From: an uncultured Lachnospiraceae bacterium
GTDB lineage: Bacteria > Bacillota > Clostridia > Lachnospirales > Lachnospiraceae
DNA length: 64,000 nt
Direction: 5' to 3'
Assembly (NCBI GenBank): GCA_902761665.1
Contig: CACWLA010000009.1
Location: forward strand, 1-64,000
Shown: positions 9,474-17,666 of the stretch, in pieces
How positions within the stretch are numbered: position 1 is the first letter of the stretch
How the letters are laid out: each line of letters starts with the position of its first letter
Program-made: the position numbers and the translations under genes
The notes under the pieces: generated by a model
What the model saw: only the letters and a program-made list of their open reading frames with translations
Databases searched by the model: none
Told to the model about the DNA's origin: nothing

Positions 9474-10706
9474 ATGAAAAACAAGGGAAAGATCCATTAC
9501 GCCTGGTTCATTCTGGCCGCCTGCTGCCTGCTGCAGACGGCGATCCTCGGCATCGTGCAGAACTGCCGGGGCATTTTTTATGACCCGGTCTGCAGTGATC
9601 TGGGACTCGAAACTTCGGCGTTTACGCTCTACTCCCTCTTTCACGGGGCGGCAAGCTTTCTGAGCATGCCGCTTACGACACGCTTTCTGGACAGGGTACA
9701 CCCGCGGATCGCGCTGCTCGTGACCCTGACGCTGTTCTGCGGCTCCACGGCCCTCATGGGATCCGTCTCAACGCTGCCCGCGTTCTATGCGCTGGGCGCT
9801 CTGCAGGGCGTCGGCGGATCGCTCCTCATTTTCTATGTCTGCCCTTTCCTCATCAACAACTGGTTCGATAAGCGCTACGGCTTTGCCATGGGCTTCTATA
9901 CGGCCTTTTCAGGCCTTGCCGGCGTCGTCGTCAATCCTCTGCTGAATGCCGTCATTGAGAAATCAGGCTGGAGGACCGGTTTCCACGTACAGGGGCTGAT
10001 GGCCTTCGCGGTCGCCCTGCCTGCCGTCCTGATCATCCGCTCCACGAAACCCGAAACGGTCGGGCTTGCCCGCTACGGAGAGAGCGGACGCAGCGCCGGG
10101 ACCGATCCGGCTGCCGAAACGGCGCCGGCTTCGCCGCGGGAAAAACAGCTGCTCGTGCTTGCGATGGTCTTTACTGCGCTCGTTTCCCTGATCAACGCAT
10201 ACGCCCAGCACCTGGCGAAGTATGCCCTGTCGATCGGTCTTACGGCTGCCGTCGGCGCCATGCTCATGTCTCTGTCCATGGCCGGCAATATCGCGAGCAA
10301 GTTCGTGACCGGCTTCCTGAACGACCGGATCGGCGCGAAAAAGACGCTCTATGTTTCGACCGGGAGCCTCGTCCTTGCCTTCAGTCTGATCCTGGTCACG
10401 GTGCCTGCCGTCCTTTATCCGGCGGCCGTGGTCTCCGGAAACTGCATGACGATCTGCGCCCTGGGCGTCCCGATGTTTGCCAAATACCTTTACGGTCCGT
10501 ACCGCTACCGCAGGTTCTACCGGATCATCACCATGATCACGACGCTTGTTTCCTCCGCGGGGATCACCCTGGTCAGCCTGATGGCGGAAGGCTTCGGTTC
10601 CTACACGCCGGTGATGCTGATCGCCTCGGGAATGGCGGTTCTTGCTGCCGGCATCGTGTTTCTCGCTTCGAGGCTGCTGCAGAAACCGGAAAAGGATCCG
10701 GCGTGA
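9474..10706 (+). CDS. MFS transporter (oxalate/formate or monocarboxylate type)
   Basis: 410-residue integral membrane protein with about 12 hydrophobic segments. The N-terminal HYAWFILAACCLLQ, and the RYGFAMGFYTAFSGLAGVVVNPL region between helices 4 and 5, resemble the OFA/MCT branch of the major facilitator superfamily. A basic/small-residue central loop (about 190-220) separates the two halves. Substrate unknown. Begins 18 bp after trmK, so it may be the last gene of that operon, and ends just before a bidirectional terminator. Confidence 0.82.
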   Translation: MKNKGKIHYAWFILAACCLLQTAILGIVQNCRGIFYDPVCSDLGLETSAFTLYSLFHGAASFLSMPLTTRFLDRVHPRIALLVTLTLFCGSTALMGSVSTLPAFYALGALQGVGGSLLIFYVCPFLINNWFDKRYGFAMGFYTAFSGLAGVVVNPLLNAVIEKSGWRTGFHVQGLMAFAVALPAVLIIRSTKPETVGLARYGESGRSAGTDPAAETAPASPREKQLLVLAMVFTALVSLINAYAQHLAKYALSIGLTAAVGAMLMSLSMAGNIASKFVTGFLNDRIGAKKTLYVSTGSLVLAFSLILVTVPAVLYPAAVVSGNCMTICALGVPMFAKYLYGPYRYRRFYRIITMITTLVSSAGITLVSLMAEGFGSYTPVMLIASGMAVLAAGIVFLASRLLQKPEKDPA

Positions 10707-10711
10707 ACAAG

Positions 10712-10744
10712 AAAAAAGATGCTGCCGCACGGCAGCATTTTTTT
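10712..10744. terminator. Bidirectional terminator between converging genes
   Basis: ATGCTGCC-GCAC-GGCAGCAT (10719-10738) with an A-run on the left and T-run on the right, so it works for the MFS gene (plus) and the MocR-like gene (minus). Confidence 0.92.
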
Positions 10745-10747
10745 GTC

Positions 10748-11869
10748 TCATTGTTTCCGCCGCCGCTGTCTGCGGACGCGGTTGACGCGGCGCTCGAAAT
10801 CTCCGCTGCCGATCAGCTCGGCGAGCAGATACTGCTCGAAGACCGGGACTGTGCAGGAAATGAATCCGGAACGTTCCTCATAGACCGGAACGAGTTCAGC
10901 CGGCAGCAGGAGGTAGCCCGCGCGGAGCGACGGTGCCACCGTGCGGGAAAAGGTGTTGAGGTAGAGGCAGCGGGACGGATCGAGGGAGAAAAGCGTGTCC
11001 TCCGGTTTGGACAGGAGAGTAAACTCCGAGTCGTAATCGTCCTCAACGACAAAGGCGCCGCGGGCAGCTGCCCAGCGGATGTATTCCGCGCGCTTGGAGG
11101 CGGAAGCCGTTACACCGCTCGGCCAGCTGTTGTAGGGCGTGACGTGCAGAACGGCGGCACGGCTTTTTTCAAGGGCGGAGGAAAGGATGCCGTCGCTGCC
11201 CATGGCGAGAAGTTCCGTCCGCGCGCCGTTCATCTCATAGACGCGGCGGATCTTTTCGTAGGAGGGATCTTCCAGCGCGTAGAGCCGCTCCCGGCCCAGC
11301 AGCTGCACGACGACCCCGTAGAGATATTCCGCACCGGAACCGATGACGATCTGATCTTCCCTGACGCGGATGCCCCTTGAGCGCATCAGATAGGCACTGA
11401 GTGCCTCCTTCAGCGCCGGCAGGCCGCTGTTCGGCGATTTGACGAGCAGCTTCTCGCCCTGTTCGGCCATGACCTTCCGCATGGCACGGGTAAGAACCGT
11501 AAAGGGAAAATGCGGCACATCTTCAGCCGAGGCGGAGTCCTGCTGCGCAGCGTCCGCTCCGATTCCGCCCGTCCCGGCAGCCGGCGGGGAAGCGGACGGA
11601 GAGGCAGCAGCATGCGTACGCCCTTCAGGCAGCGCATAGAGATCCCCTGCCCGGTAGATCACGTAATGACCGCTCCGCTCGCGGCTTTCAGCATAGCCTT
11701 CGTCGCAGAGAAGGCTCAGCGCGTGCTGCACGGTCACGATGCTCACGCCGTTTTCCGCCGCCAGCGTCCGCTTCGACGGAAGGCGCGCTCCGCATGCCCA
11801 GGCACCGCTCACGATCCCTTCCCGCATCTTCCGGTAAAGCTGCATGTATTTTTCATCCTGACGTTCCAT
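10748..11869 (-). CDS. MocR/PdxR-type GntR regulator, C-terminally short and lacking the PLP lysine
   Basis: GntR winged helix (about 1-70; LPSKRTLAAENGVSIVTVQHAL is the recognition part) joined by an A/S/P-rich linker (about 80-115) to a type I aminotransferase fold, as in MocR/PdxR regulators. 373 residues, about 90 short of the usual 460-480. It stops right after the FERRVNRVRRQRRRKQ stretch, 4 bp before its terminator, so the small C-terminal domain is gone. The usual NTFSKxxAPSLR motif reads NTFSRTVAPSLR: the codon is CGC, so the lysine that holds PLP is arginine. The ATG has AAAGGAG unusually far (17 nt) upstream. Divergent from an ECF S component, its likely target. Confidence 0.85.
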   Translation of the reverse strand: MERQDEKYMQLYRKMREGIVSGAWACGARLPSKRTLAAENGVSIVTVQHALSLLCDEGYAESRERSGHYVIYRAGDLYALPEGRTHAAASPSASPPAAGTGGIGADAAQQDSASAEDVPHFPFTVLTRAMRKVMAEQGEKLLVKSPNSGLPALKEALSAYLMRSRGIRVREDQIVIGSGAEYLYGVVVQLLGRERLYALEDPSYEKIRRVYEMNGARTELLAMGSDGILSSALEKSRAAVLHVTPYNSWPSGVTASASKRAEYIRWAAARGAFVVEDDYDSEFTLLSKPEDTLFSLDPSRCLYLNTFSRTVAPSLRAGYLLLPAELVPVYEERSGFISCTVPVFEQYLLAELIGSGDFERRVNRVRRQRRRKQ

Positions 11870-11901
11870 CTGGTATTATAAAAATTCTCCTTTCTGAGCA
11901 T

Positions 11902-11933
11902 TTCAATCATATCAAACGTATTGTAAACTATGA
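11902..11933 (+). promoter_or_regulatory. Divergent control region with weak promoter and imperfect palindrome
   Basis: The 120-bp gap between the regulator and the S component is AT-rich. On the plus strand TTTCAA, 17 bp, TAAACT is a weak promoter candidate; TCATA (11907-11911) and TATGA (11929-11933) form an inverted repeat around it. It is a plausible operator for the MocR-like protein, but only weakly supported. Confidence 0.3.
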
Positions 11934-11989
11934 GTGAAGATCTGGCAAGACCCGGCGCGAGAAAGCGAAGACCGGGCGGAGGAAGGAAC

Positions 11990-12514
11990 ATGGCGGAAGG
12001 AAGAGACAAGAACCACGGCATGGTGCTGCGTATCTGCGTGACCGGGTTGTTCATGGGACTGAACGTTCTGATGAGCAGCTTCAGCGTTCCCGTGCCCGGC
12101 GGGCATCTGTACTTAAATGACGTGATCATCGATACGGCAGCGCTGCTGCTTGATCCGCTTTCAGCTTTTCTGGTAGGCGGTGTCGGCGCCTTCCTCGGCG
12201 ACCTGTTCTTTTATCCGACGCCGATGTTCGTCTCACTGGTGACCCACGGTCTGCAGGCCCTCGCGATCGCGCTTCTGCGCGGCGGAAAAGGGACGAAGCA
12301 TCCGCGCATCAGCTGCATTCCGGCCCTCGCCCTGGGCGTCGTCATCATGGTTGCCGGCTATACCTTCGGCCGCGCATTCATCTACGGAACGCCTGCTGCA
12401 GCCGTCACCAAACTCCCTTACCAGATCCTGCAGGCCGTCGTGGGTGCCGCGGGTGCCTGGCTCCTGGTCTGGAAGGCCGGCCTGAAGAAACTGTATCAAC
12501 GCTTCATCCGCTGA
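11990..12514 (+). CDS. ECF transporter S component
   Basis: 174-residue membrane protein with five or six hydrophobic helices. The stretch from VPVPGGHLYLND through GGVGAFLGDLFF matches the substrate-binding subunits of energy-coupling-factor vitamin importers (ECF_trS type). It needs a shared EcfA/A'/T module, not present here. Start set at 11990 because GGAGG precedes that ATG at 6-bp spacing; an upstream in-frame ATG at 11930 lacks one. Divergence from a PdxR-like regulator hints at a B6 vitamer or related cofactor, but that is inference from context only. Confidence 0.8.
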   Translation: MAEGRDKNHGMVLRICVTGLFMGLNVLMSSFSVPVPGGHLYLNDVIIDTAALLLDPLSAFLVGGVGAFLGDLFFYPTPMFVSLVTHGLQALAIALLRGGKGTKHPRISCIPALALGVVIMVAGYTFGRAFIYGTPAAAVTKLPYQILQAVVGAAGAWLLVWKAGLKKLYQRFIR

Positions 12515-12556
12515 GCGCATCCGGCGCGAAACGGCACAATTCTTCGAACTCCTCAT

Positions 12557-12582
12557 GCCGCAGGCTTGTCCTGCGGCTTTTT
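12557..12582 (+). terminator. Intrinsic terminator after the S component gene
   Basis: GCCGCAGG-CTTGT-CCTGCGGC (12557-12577) followed by TTTTT. Confidence 0.9.
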
Positions 12583-12594
12583 CTATGCTAAAAT
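12566..12594 (+). promoter_or_regulatory. Candidate sigma-A promoter for the STAS-kinase gene
   Basis: TTGTCC (12566-12571), 17 bp, TAAAAT (12589-12594). The -35 lies inside the loop and right arm of the upstream terminator. Confidence 0.4.
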
Positions 12595-12634
12595 TATAAA
12601 TTGGCCGTTTATGGGCACCGAAAGGACAGGAAAC

Positions 12635-13804
12635 ATGACAAAGCCGGAAATGATCATTGAAAACGGGATCTGCACCCTGCGGCTTGCAGGGCGGATCGAT
12701 TCGGGAAATGCAGCAGAGGTTGAGGCTGCTGTCCTCGCCTCCGGGGCAAAGGACCCGATGGTCCTTGATCTGGAAAAATTGGAATATCTCTCGAGCGCAG
12801 GTCTCCGCGTGATCCTTCGCATCCGCCGGGCACATCCCGGTCTGCGGATCGTCGGTGCGCAGCCCGAGATCTACAATATTCTGGAAATGACGGGGTTCAC
12901 CGCGCTGATGAAGGTCGAAAAAGCCTTCCGCAACCTTTCGCGTGAGGGCTGTGAGGTGATCGGCCGCGGCGCGAACGGCGACATTCTGCGCTTTGACACG
13001 GATACCGTCGTCAAGATCTATAAGGGCGCGGAGTCGCTGGACGATATCCTTCATGAGCGGGAGATGGCGAAAAAGGCTTTCATCGCCGGCATTCCGACGG
13101 CGATCTCCTATGACGTCGTGAAGGTGGACGGCGATTACGCTTCCATGTTTGAAATGATCGACGCCCAGTCTCTGTCGCAGCTGCTGGCCGAACATCCGGA
13201 GAACACGGAGGCCTATGCCGAACAGTATGCCGCCCTGCTGAAACTGGTGCACGGAACTCCGGCAGCGGAAGACCTTCCGTCCATGAAGACGCGCGTTCTC
13301 GGCTGGGCCGGGACCGTCGCTTCTTCCGGTGTCCTGGATGATGTTTCCTCAGCAAAACTGATCTCACTCATCGAAGCAGTCCCGGAAACAAAGTATATGC
13401 TTCACGGTGACTGCCACGCCAAGAACATCATGCTGCAGAAAGGCGAAATGATCCTGATCGACATGGACACCCTTTCCTGCGGACATCCGCTCTTCGAATT
13501 CGGAACGATGTATTTTTCCTATCTTGCTTCGTCGGAGAATGACCATGCGGCGATAGAACGCTTTCTCGGCTTCCCCCGGGAGACAGGCAAGAGGCTCTGG
13601 AAAGCCCTGCTGCGGAATTATTACGGGACGGATGACGAAATGCTGCTTAAGGACCGGGAAGACGCGGCGGCCGTGATCGGCCGGACACGCTTCCTGCACC
13701 ATGCGGTCCGCCATTCGGACGGTTCGGAGCAGAGCAGGACCGCGATCGCAAATTCCGCGGACAGGCTGGCGGCGCTTCTGGCTGTCCGGGAAAGCCTGGT
13801 GTAA
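12635..13804 (+). CDS. STAS domain fused to an APH/choline-kinase-like phosphotransferase
   Basis: 389 residues. Residues 1-100 are a STAS (anti-sigma antagonist) domain with LEYLSSAGLRVIL, which keeps the serine position phosphorylated in SpoIIAA-type proteins. Residues about 105-385 look like a small-molecule or protein kinase-like fold: glycine loop VIGRGANGDILRF, lysine in TVVKIYKG, catalytic HGDCHAKNIM and metal-binding LIDMDTL. All key residues are present, so it should be active. The fusion could couple phosphorylation to a STAS switch; the substrate is unknown. Start at 12635 is preceded by AAAGGA; an upstream ATG at 12566 overlaps the terminator. Confidence 0.82.
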   Translation: MTKPEMIIENGICTLRLAGRIDSGNAAEVEAAVLASGAKDPMVLDLEKLEYLSSAGLRVILRIRRAHPGLRIVGAQPEIYNILEMTGFTALMKVEKAFRNLSREGCEVIGRGANGDILRFDTDTVVKIYKGAESLDDILHEREMAKKAFIAGIPTAISYDVVKVDGDYASMFEMIDAQSLSQLLAEHPENTEAYAEQYAALLKLVHGTPAAEDLPSMKTRVLGWAGTVASSGVLDDVSSAKLISLIEAVPETKYMLHGDCHAKNIMLQKGEMILIDMDTLSCGHPLFEFGTMYFSYLASSENDHAAIERFLGFPRETGKRLWKALLRNYYGTDDEMLLKDREDAAAVIGRTRFLHHAVRHSDGSEQSRTAIANSADRLAALLAVRESLV

Positions 13805-13805
13805 G

Positions 13806-14729
13806 ATGCTGAATAATTTCAGAGCCGATCTCCACATGCATTCGACCTGGTCCGACGGGACGGATTCACCGCGGGAACTGCTGAATAAGGTCAAGGGAGC
13901 GGGAATCAGCTATTTTGCGATCACCGACCATGACGAATACCGCGGCAGCCGCCAGCTTCTGCTGCAGCTGAAGGAGATCCCGGACAAGGTGAGGCCGGTC
14001 TTCATCACCGGGGCTGAATTTTCCTGCCGCGACGAAAAGGGGAAATACCATATTCTTGCCTATGCCTACGATACGCAGTCTGCAGCGATCCGCAGCCTCA
14101 TGGCCTCCGTTCACAAGGTCCGCATCGAGAAGGCGGCAAACCGGATGGCCTTCCTGAAAGATAAGTACGGCTTCAGTTTTTCGGAGAGTGAATATGCCGC
14201 GCTCATGCGCCATCACAATCCCGGCAAACCGCATATCGCGAAGCTGATGATCCGTCACGGCTACGCCGGGACGATCTCCGAAGCCATTTCGAATTATCTG
14301 GACCATTATCACGGACCCGAACGGCGCATCCGTCCCGAAGAGGCGATCGAAGCTGTTCTCAAGGCAGGCGGGATCCCCGTCCTTGCGCACGGTCCGTTCG
14401 GCGACGGGGAACAGGATCTGGGACCGGAAGAGATGGAAAAGCGCGTTCTGCGCCTGAAAGAAGCCGGACTCATGGGCGTCGAGGCCTTCTATTCGGGTTT
14501 TTCGCCGGCACACAGGGACATGATGCTGGGGCTTGCCGGGCGCAGCGGGCTGCTGGTCACCGCCGGCAGCGATTACCACGGGAAAAACAAGACCGTGCAG
14601 CTCGGTGATACCGGCCCCGGCGAGGCCGCGGAAAAAGCCGCTGCCGTTTCGGAATTCTGCGCGGAAGCACTCATGCGCAGGCAGGCGGTATCGATCCCGT
14701 ACAGTTCGGCTTTCCGAAGAGAGGAGTAA
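13806..14729 (+). CDS. PHP-domain metal-dependent phosphoesterase (TrpH-like)
   Basis: 307 residues with the PHP signature DLHMHSTWSDGTDSP near the N-terminus, ITDHDEY near 38-44, GAEFSC near 65 and a C-terminal TAGSDYHG, the histidines and acids of a trinuclear metal site. Relatives (RNase AM/TrpH) trim 5' ends of RNA or cleave 3',5'-bisnucleotides. Starts 1 bp after the STAS-kinase stop, so it is co-transcribed and probably coupled; no strong ribosome site of its own. The frame is open further upstream, but that part lies inside the previous gene. Confidence 0.88.
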   Translation: MLNNFRADLHMHSTWSDGTDSPRELLNKVKGAGISYFAITDHDEYRGSRQLLLQLKEIPDKVRPVFITGAEFSCRDEKGKYHILAYAYDTQSAAIRSLMASVHKVRIEKAANRMAFLKDKYGFSFSESEYAALMRHHNPGKPHIAKLMIRHGYAGTISEAISNYLDHYHGPERRIRPEEAIEAVLKAGGIPVLAHGPFGDGEQDLGPEEMEKRVLRLKEAGLMGVEAFYSGFSPAHRDMMLGLAGRSGLLVTAGSDYHGKNKTVQLGDTGPGEAAEKAAAVSEFCAEALMRRQAVSIPYSSAFRREE

Positions 14730-14732
14730 CGG

Positions 14733-15551
14733 ATGCACATCGTTGTACTGATGGAGAATACGCCGGGCATGCCCGGCTGTGCATATGAACACGGTCTGAG
14801 TTTTTACGCGGAGACTGCGCACCATAAGATTCTTTTGGATACCGGGGCTTCGGACGGCTTCATCCGGAACGCGGAGCTGCTGGGCATCGATCTTGCGCAG
14901 GTGGATACCGTGATCCTGAGCCACGGACATTATGATCACTGCGGCGGCGTCATGGCCTTCACGAAGATCGATCCCGAAGCGCGCATTTATATCCGTGACT
15001 GCGCCGGCGGGGAATTTTTCCACGTCGGTGAGGACGGGATCCGCTACATCGGGATCGACAAGGAGATCCTCTCCCTGCCGCAGGTCACCGCGGTGGAACG
15101 GAGGATGCAGCTGGACGATGAGATCGGCATCTTCACCAATATCACCGGAAGGCGCTGCTATTCGACAAGCAACGACGCGCTGAAGATCCGTCTGGGCGAC
15201 CGCTACAAGCCGGATCCTTTCCGCCACGAGATGTGCACGGTCCTGCATGACGGCGGAAAGAACTATCTGTTTTCCGGCTGCGCGCACAGCGGCATCCTGA
15301 ACATTCTGGACAGTTACCGCGATCTGTACGGCGGTTTTCCGGACGTCGTGCTGACCGGCTTCCACTTCATGAAAAAAAGCGAATACACCGATGCGGAAAA
15401 ACGAAACATCATGACGGTGGCGAAGGAACTGTCCGGCATGCCCACGGTCTTTTATTCGGGACACTGCACGGGGGAAACGGCCTTTGCCATGATGAAGGAG
15501 ATCATGGGAGAGCAGCTGCACGAACTGCACAGCGGCATGACGGTCCTGTAA
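14733..15551 (+). CDS. Metallo-beta-lactamase-fold hydrolase
   Basis: 272 residues. The zinc-binding motif HGHYDHCGG lies near 65-73, with later ligands in SGCAHSGILN (about 185) and TGFHF (about 207). This spacing and the ending YSGHCTGE match the COG1237 branch, whose archaeal members work in methanopterin synthesis but whose bacterial members mostly have no assigned substrate. GAGGAG lies just ahead of the ATG. Third gene in the STAS-kinase operon (3-bp gap after the PHP gene). Confidence 0.88.
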   Translation: MHIVVLMENTPGMPGCAYEHGLSFYAETAHHKILLDTGASDGFIRNAELLGIDLAQVDTVILSHGHYDHCGGVMAFTKIDPEARIYIRDCAGGEFFHVGEDGIRYIGIDKEILSLPQVTAVERRMQLDDEIGIFTNITGRRCYSTSNDALKIRLGDRYKPDPFRHEMCTVLHDGGKNYLFSGCAHSGILNILDSYRDLYGGFPDVVLTGFHFMKKSEYTDAEKRNIMTVAKELSGMPTVFYSGHCTGETAFAMMKEIMGEQLHELHSGMTVL

Positions 15552-15605
15552 GGAACGGCAGAAACGGCAGAAACGGCCTGCGGCCTGAGGCGGGAGGAGA
15601 AACTC

Positions 15606-17084
15606 ATGGCGGCAAAGATCAACAGCAGAAAGCTTATCATCACGGTCCTCACTGCGCTGGTCGTCCTTGGCATGATCGGCGGCCTGCTCGTCATACGCCG
15701 CAGGAGAAACCCTCTCGGAAGTTCCGTCGTCGGCGACTTCGGCGAACGCGTGAATTTCACACTCAGCGCCGGCGGGAAAAAGTCGACGGTCAAGGGTTAC
15801 TTCGTCCTCTCCGAATACAATACTTATCTGTCTATCCGCGACGTCGCCGGAGCTCTTTCCGGCACGGAGAAGCATTTCAACGTACAGCGCGGGAAAGACG
15901 TGCAGTGGGAGATCAATACCTCCCGCAATTACGTACCGACCACCAAGAAGGAAAATACGCCGTTTGCCGTTGAGTTTCCGGGGGAATATGCCGGAACGAA
16001 CGACGCGCAGGGCAGGGACGGCCTCGTCCTTTATGCGCCGTCCGTGAAGGTGGACGGTGAGAAGCAGGAATACCGTTTTTACTACAAGGCGGATACGGAC
16101 GGGAGTCCCGTCACGTCGGACGCCTTCGTCAGCCTGATGGATCTCGGCCTCATGCTGGATCTTTCTCTGGAATACACCGGAGAAAAGGAACTGACAGCTG
16201 ACCTGGACAGCGGTTTTTCCGTGGATATCGAACGGCTTGAGAAAGCGGAATACTTTCACGATCTGGACGGCGCAGTCCTGGCGAACGCCACCACCGGCGA
16301 GGTCCTTTACGCCTGGGATGCGATGCATCAGACTGAGATCGCATCGACCTCGAAACTGATGACCTGGCTCCTGGTGCAGGAGGCGATAAACGACGGCCGC
16401 CTGACCCTCGATTCGACGTACAGGATCTCCGAAAACGTGATGCGCCTCGCTGTTTCGGCTTACGGGCTCGATATCTGCCGGCAGAACTGGAACGTCGGCA
16501 AGGAAGTCACGGTACGTGACCTGATCGCGGCCATGCTGCTTCCGTCCTCAAACGAGGCTGCTGTGGCCCTGGCGGAAGCCGTGATGACATCCTGCGGTTT
16601 TTCCGACGATCTGGAAAAGCGTTTCGTGCAGAAGATGAATGACCGGGCTTATGAACTGAAGCTGCGCTCAGCCATGTTTTACAATGCCAGCGGCCTGCCG
16701 CAGTACGAAGCGGATCAGATCACGGCAAAACGCGGAAACAAAATGTCTGCGAACGACCTTTACATCCTTTCGGCATACATCATGAACTGGTACCGCGACG
16801 AGTTCACGGCGTTCAGCGCAAAGCGGAGCATCCCGCTCCCGAGCTTCGGCGGGAATGTGCAGGCGGTCAGTTCATATCTCGATTTCCTGTCTGCCTTCCC
16901 GGTGACAGGGATGAAGTCGGGGACGACCGACCGTGCCGGCCGCTGCCTGATCGCGAGCATGGACGTCCGGGTGGACGGAGAGATCCAGACCGTGATCGCG
17001 GTCGTGCTCGGCGCCGAGAACCAGAAACTGCGATACGAGCAGACCGTGACGCTGCTGGCGCTTGCCAGACAGCATTACCGCTGA
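15606..17084 (+). CDS. Membrane-anchored D-alanyl-D-alanine carboxypeptidase-like serine peptidase
   Basis: 492 residues. One N-terminal membrane helix (about 9-30) anchors an extracellular region of about 200 residues that resembles the copper-amine-oxidase-N-like stalks of Clostridia cell-wall proteins. The C-terminal half is a penicillin-binding peptidase: SxxK in IASTSKL (about 248), SxN in PSSNEAA (about 317), and KSGTT in place of KTG (about 437). It would trim pentapeptide stems in peptidoglycan. The N-terminal helix replaces a cleavable signal, and there is no C-terminal amphipathic anchor. GGGAGGAG precedes the ATG. Confidence 0.88.
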   Translation: MAAKINSRKLIITVLTALVVLGMIGGLLVIRRRRNPLGSSVVGDFGERVNFTLSAGGKKSTVKGYFVLSEYNTYLSIRDVAGALSGTEKHFNVQRGKDVQWEINTSRNYVPTTKKENTPFAVEFPGEYAGTNDAQGRDGLVLYAPSVKVDGEKQEYRFYYKADTDGSPVTSDAFVSLMDLGLMLDLSLEYTGEKELTADLDSGFSVDIERLEKAEYFHDLDGAVLANATTGEVLYAWDAMHQTEIASTSKLMTWLLVQEAINDGRLTLDSTYRISENVMRLAVSAYGLDICRQNWNVGKEVTVRDLIAAMLLPSSNEAAVALAEAVMTSCGFSDDLEKRFVQKMNDRAYELKLRSAMFYNASGLPQYEADQITAKRGNKMSANDLYILSAYIMNWYRDEFTAFSAKRSIPLPSFGGNVQAVSSYLDFLSAFPVTGMKSGTTDRAGRCLIASMDVRVDGEIQTVIAVVLGAENQKLRYEQTVTLLALARQHYR

Positions 17085-17153
17085 GGCAAGCGGTGACACG
17101 GAGACAACAGAAATCAGGAACATCGAAAAAAAATAAGACAGAGAGGAAGAAAA

Positions 17154-17654
17154 ATGATCATCATCTACACGTCCAACACCGGAAACACGAAGGAATATGC
17201 CATGATGCTGCGCGATGCGCTTGATCTTCCGGCATACCGGCTTGGCGAAGTGCCTGCGCAGGTCGAGGGCGCCGAAGCCATCTATCTTGGCTGGATCATG
17301 GCCGGCGGCCTTGTCGGCTACGCACCGGCAGCGAAGAAGTACTGCATCGTCTGCGCGGTCGGCGTGGGCATGAGCCCCGAGAGCGAAGAGCAGACGAAGA
17401 AACTTGCGGAGAAGATCAAGGCGCCGGAAGGGCTGCCGGTATTCTATCTGCAGGGCGGCTATGACAAGAAGAAACTGAAAGGCTTCAACAAGGCTGTCAT
17501 GAACGTCGTGGAAAAGACGATCATGAAGCGCCTGGAAGGACTTCCGGAAGAGAAACGGGCGGAGGAGCCGGTCTATAAGATGATCACCGAAGGCTACAGC
17601 GTGGTCTCGAAGGAACGCCTGCAGCCGGTCATCGACTGGTACGAAAACCGGTAA
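17154..17654 (+). CDS. Flavodoxin-like protein
   Basis: 166 residues. The N-terminus IIIYTSNTGNTKEYA is an FMN phosphate-binding loop. The body is shorter and more divergent than electron-transfer flavodoxins, and the lysine-rich C-terminal half resembles the HemG-like/flavodoxin-domain group. It sits 12 bp upstream of a flavodoxin-ferredoxin fusion, so both likely serve one electron-transfer step. GAGAGGAAG lies ahead of the ATG. Confidence 0.82.
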   Translation: MIIIYTSNTGNTKEYAMMLRDALDLPAYRLGEVPAQVEGAEAIYLGWIMAGGLVGYAPAAKKYCIVCAVGVGMSPESEEQTKKLAEKIKAPEGLPVFYLQGGYDKKKLKGFNKAVMNVVEKTIMKRLEGLPEEKRAEEPVYKMITEGYSVVSKERLQPVIDWYENR

Positions 17655-17666
17655 TAAGGAGCCCGT

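Noticed and set aside
11930-11989. Longer N-terminus for the ECF S component starting at 11930
   Set aside because: No ribosome site at 11930, while ATG 11990 has GGAGG at good spacing and begins just before the first helix.
15553-15580. Short GGCAGAAAC repeats ahead of the carboxypeptidase gene
   Set aside because: Only two to three short copies in a non-coding gap; too little to call a functional repeat.
13866-16328. An 820-codon antisense open frame across the PHP, MBL and carboxypeptidase genes
   Set aside because: It spans three recognisable plus-strand genes and their gaps. GC-rich codon use opens the opposite frame; no motif is seen in it.
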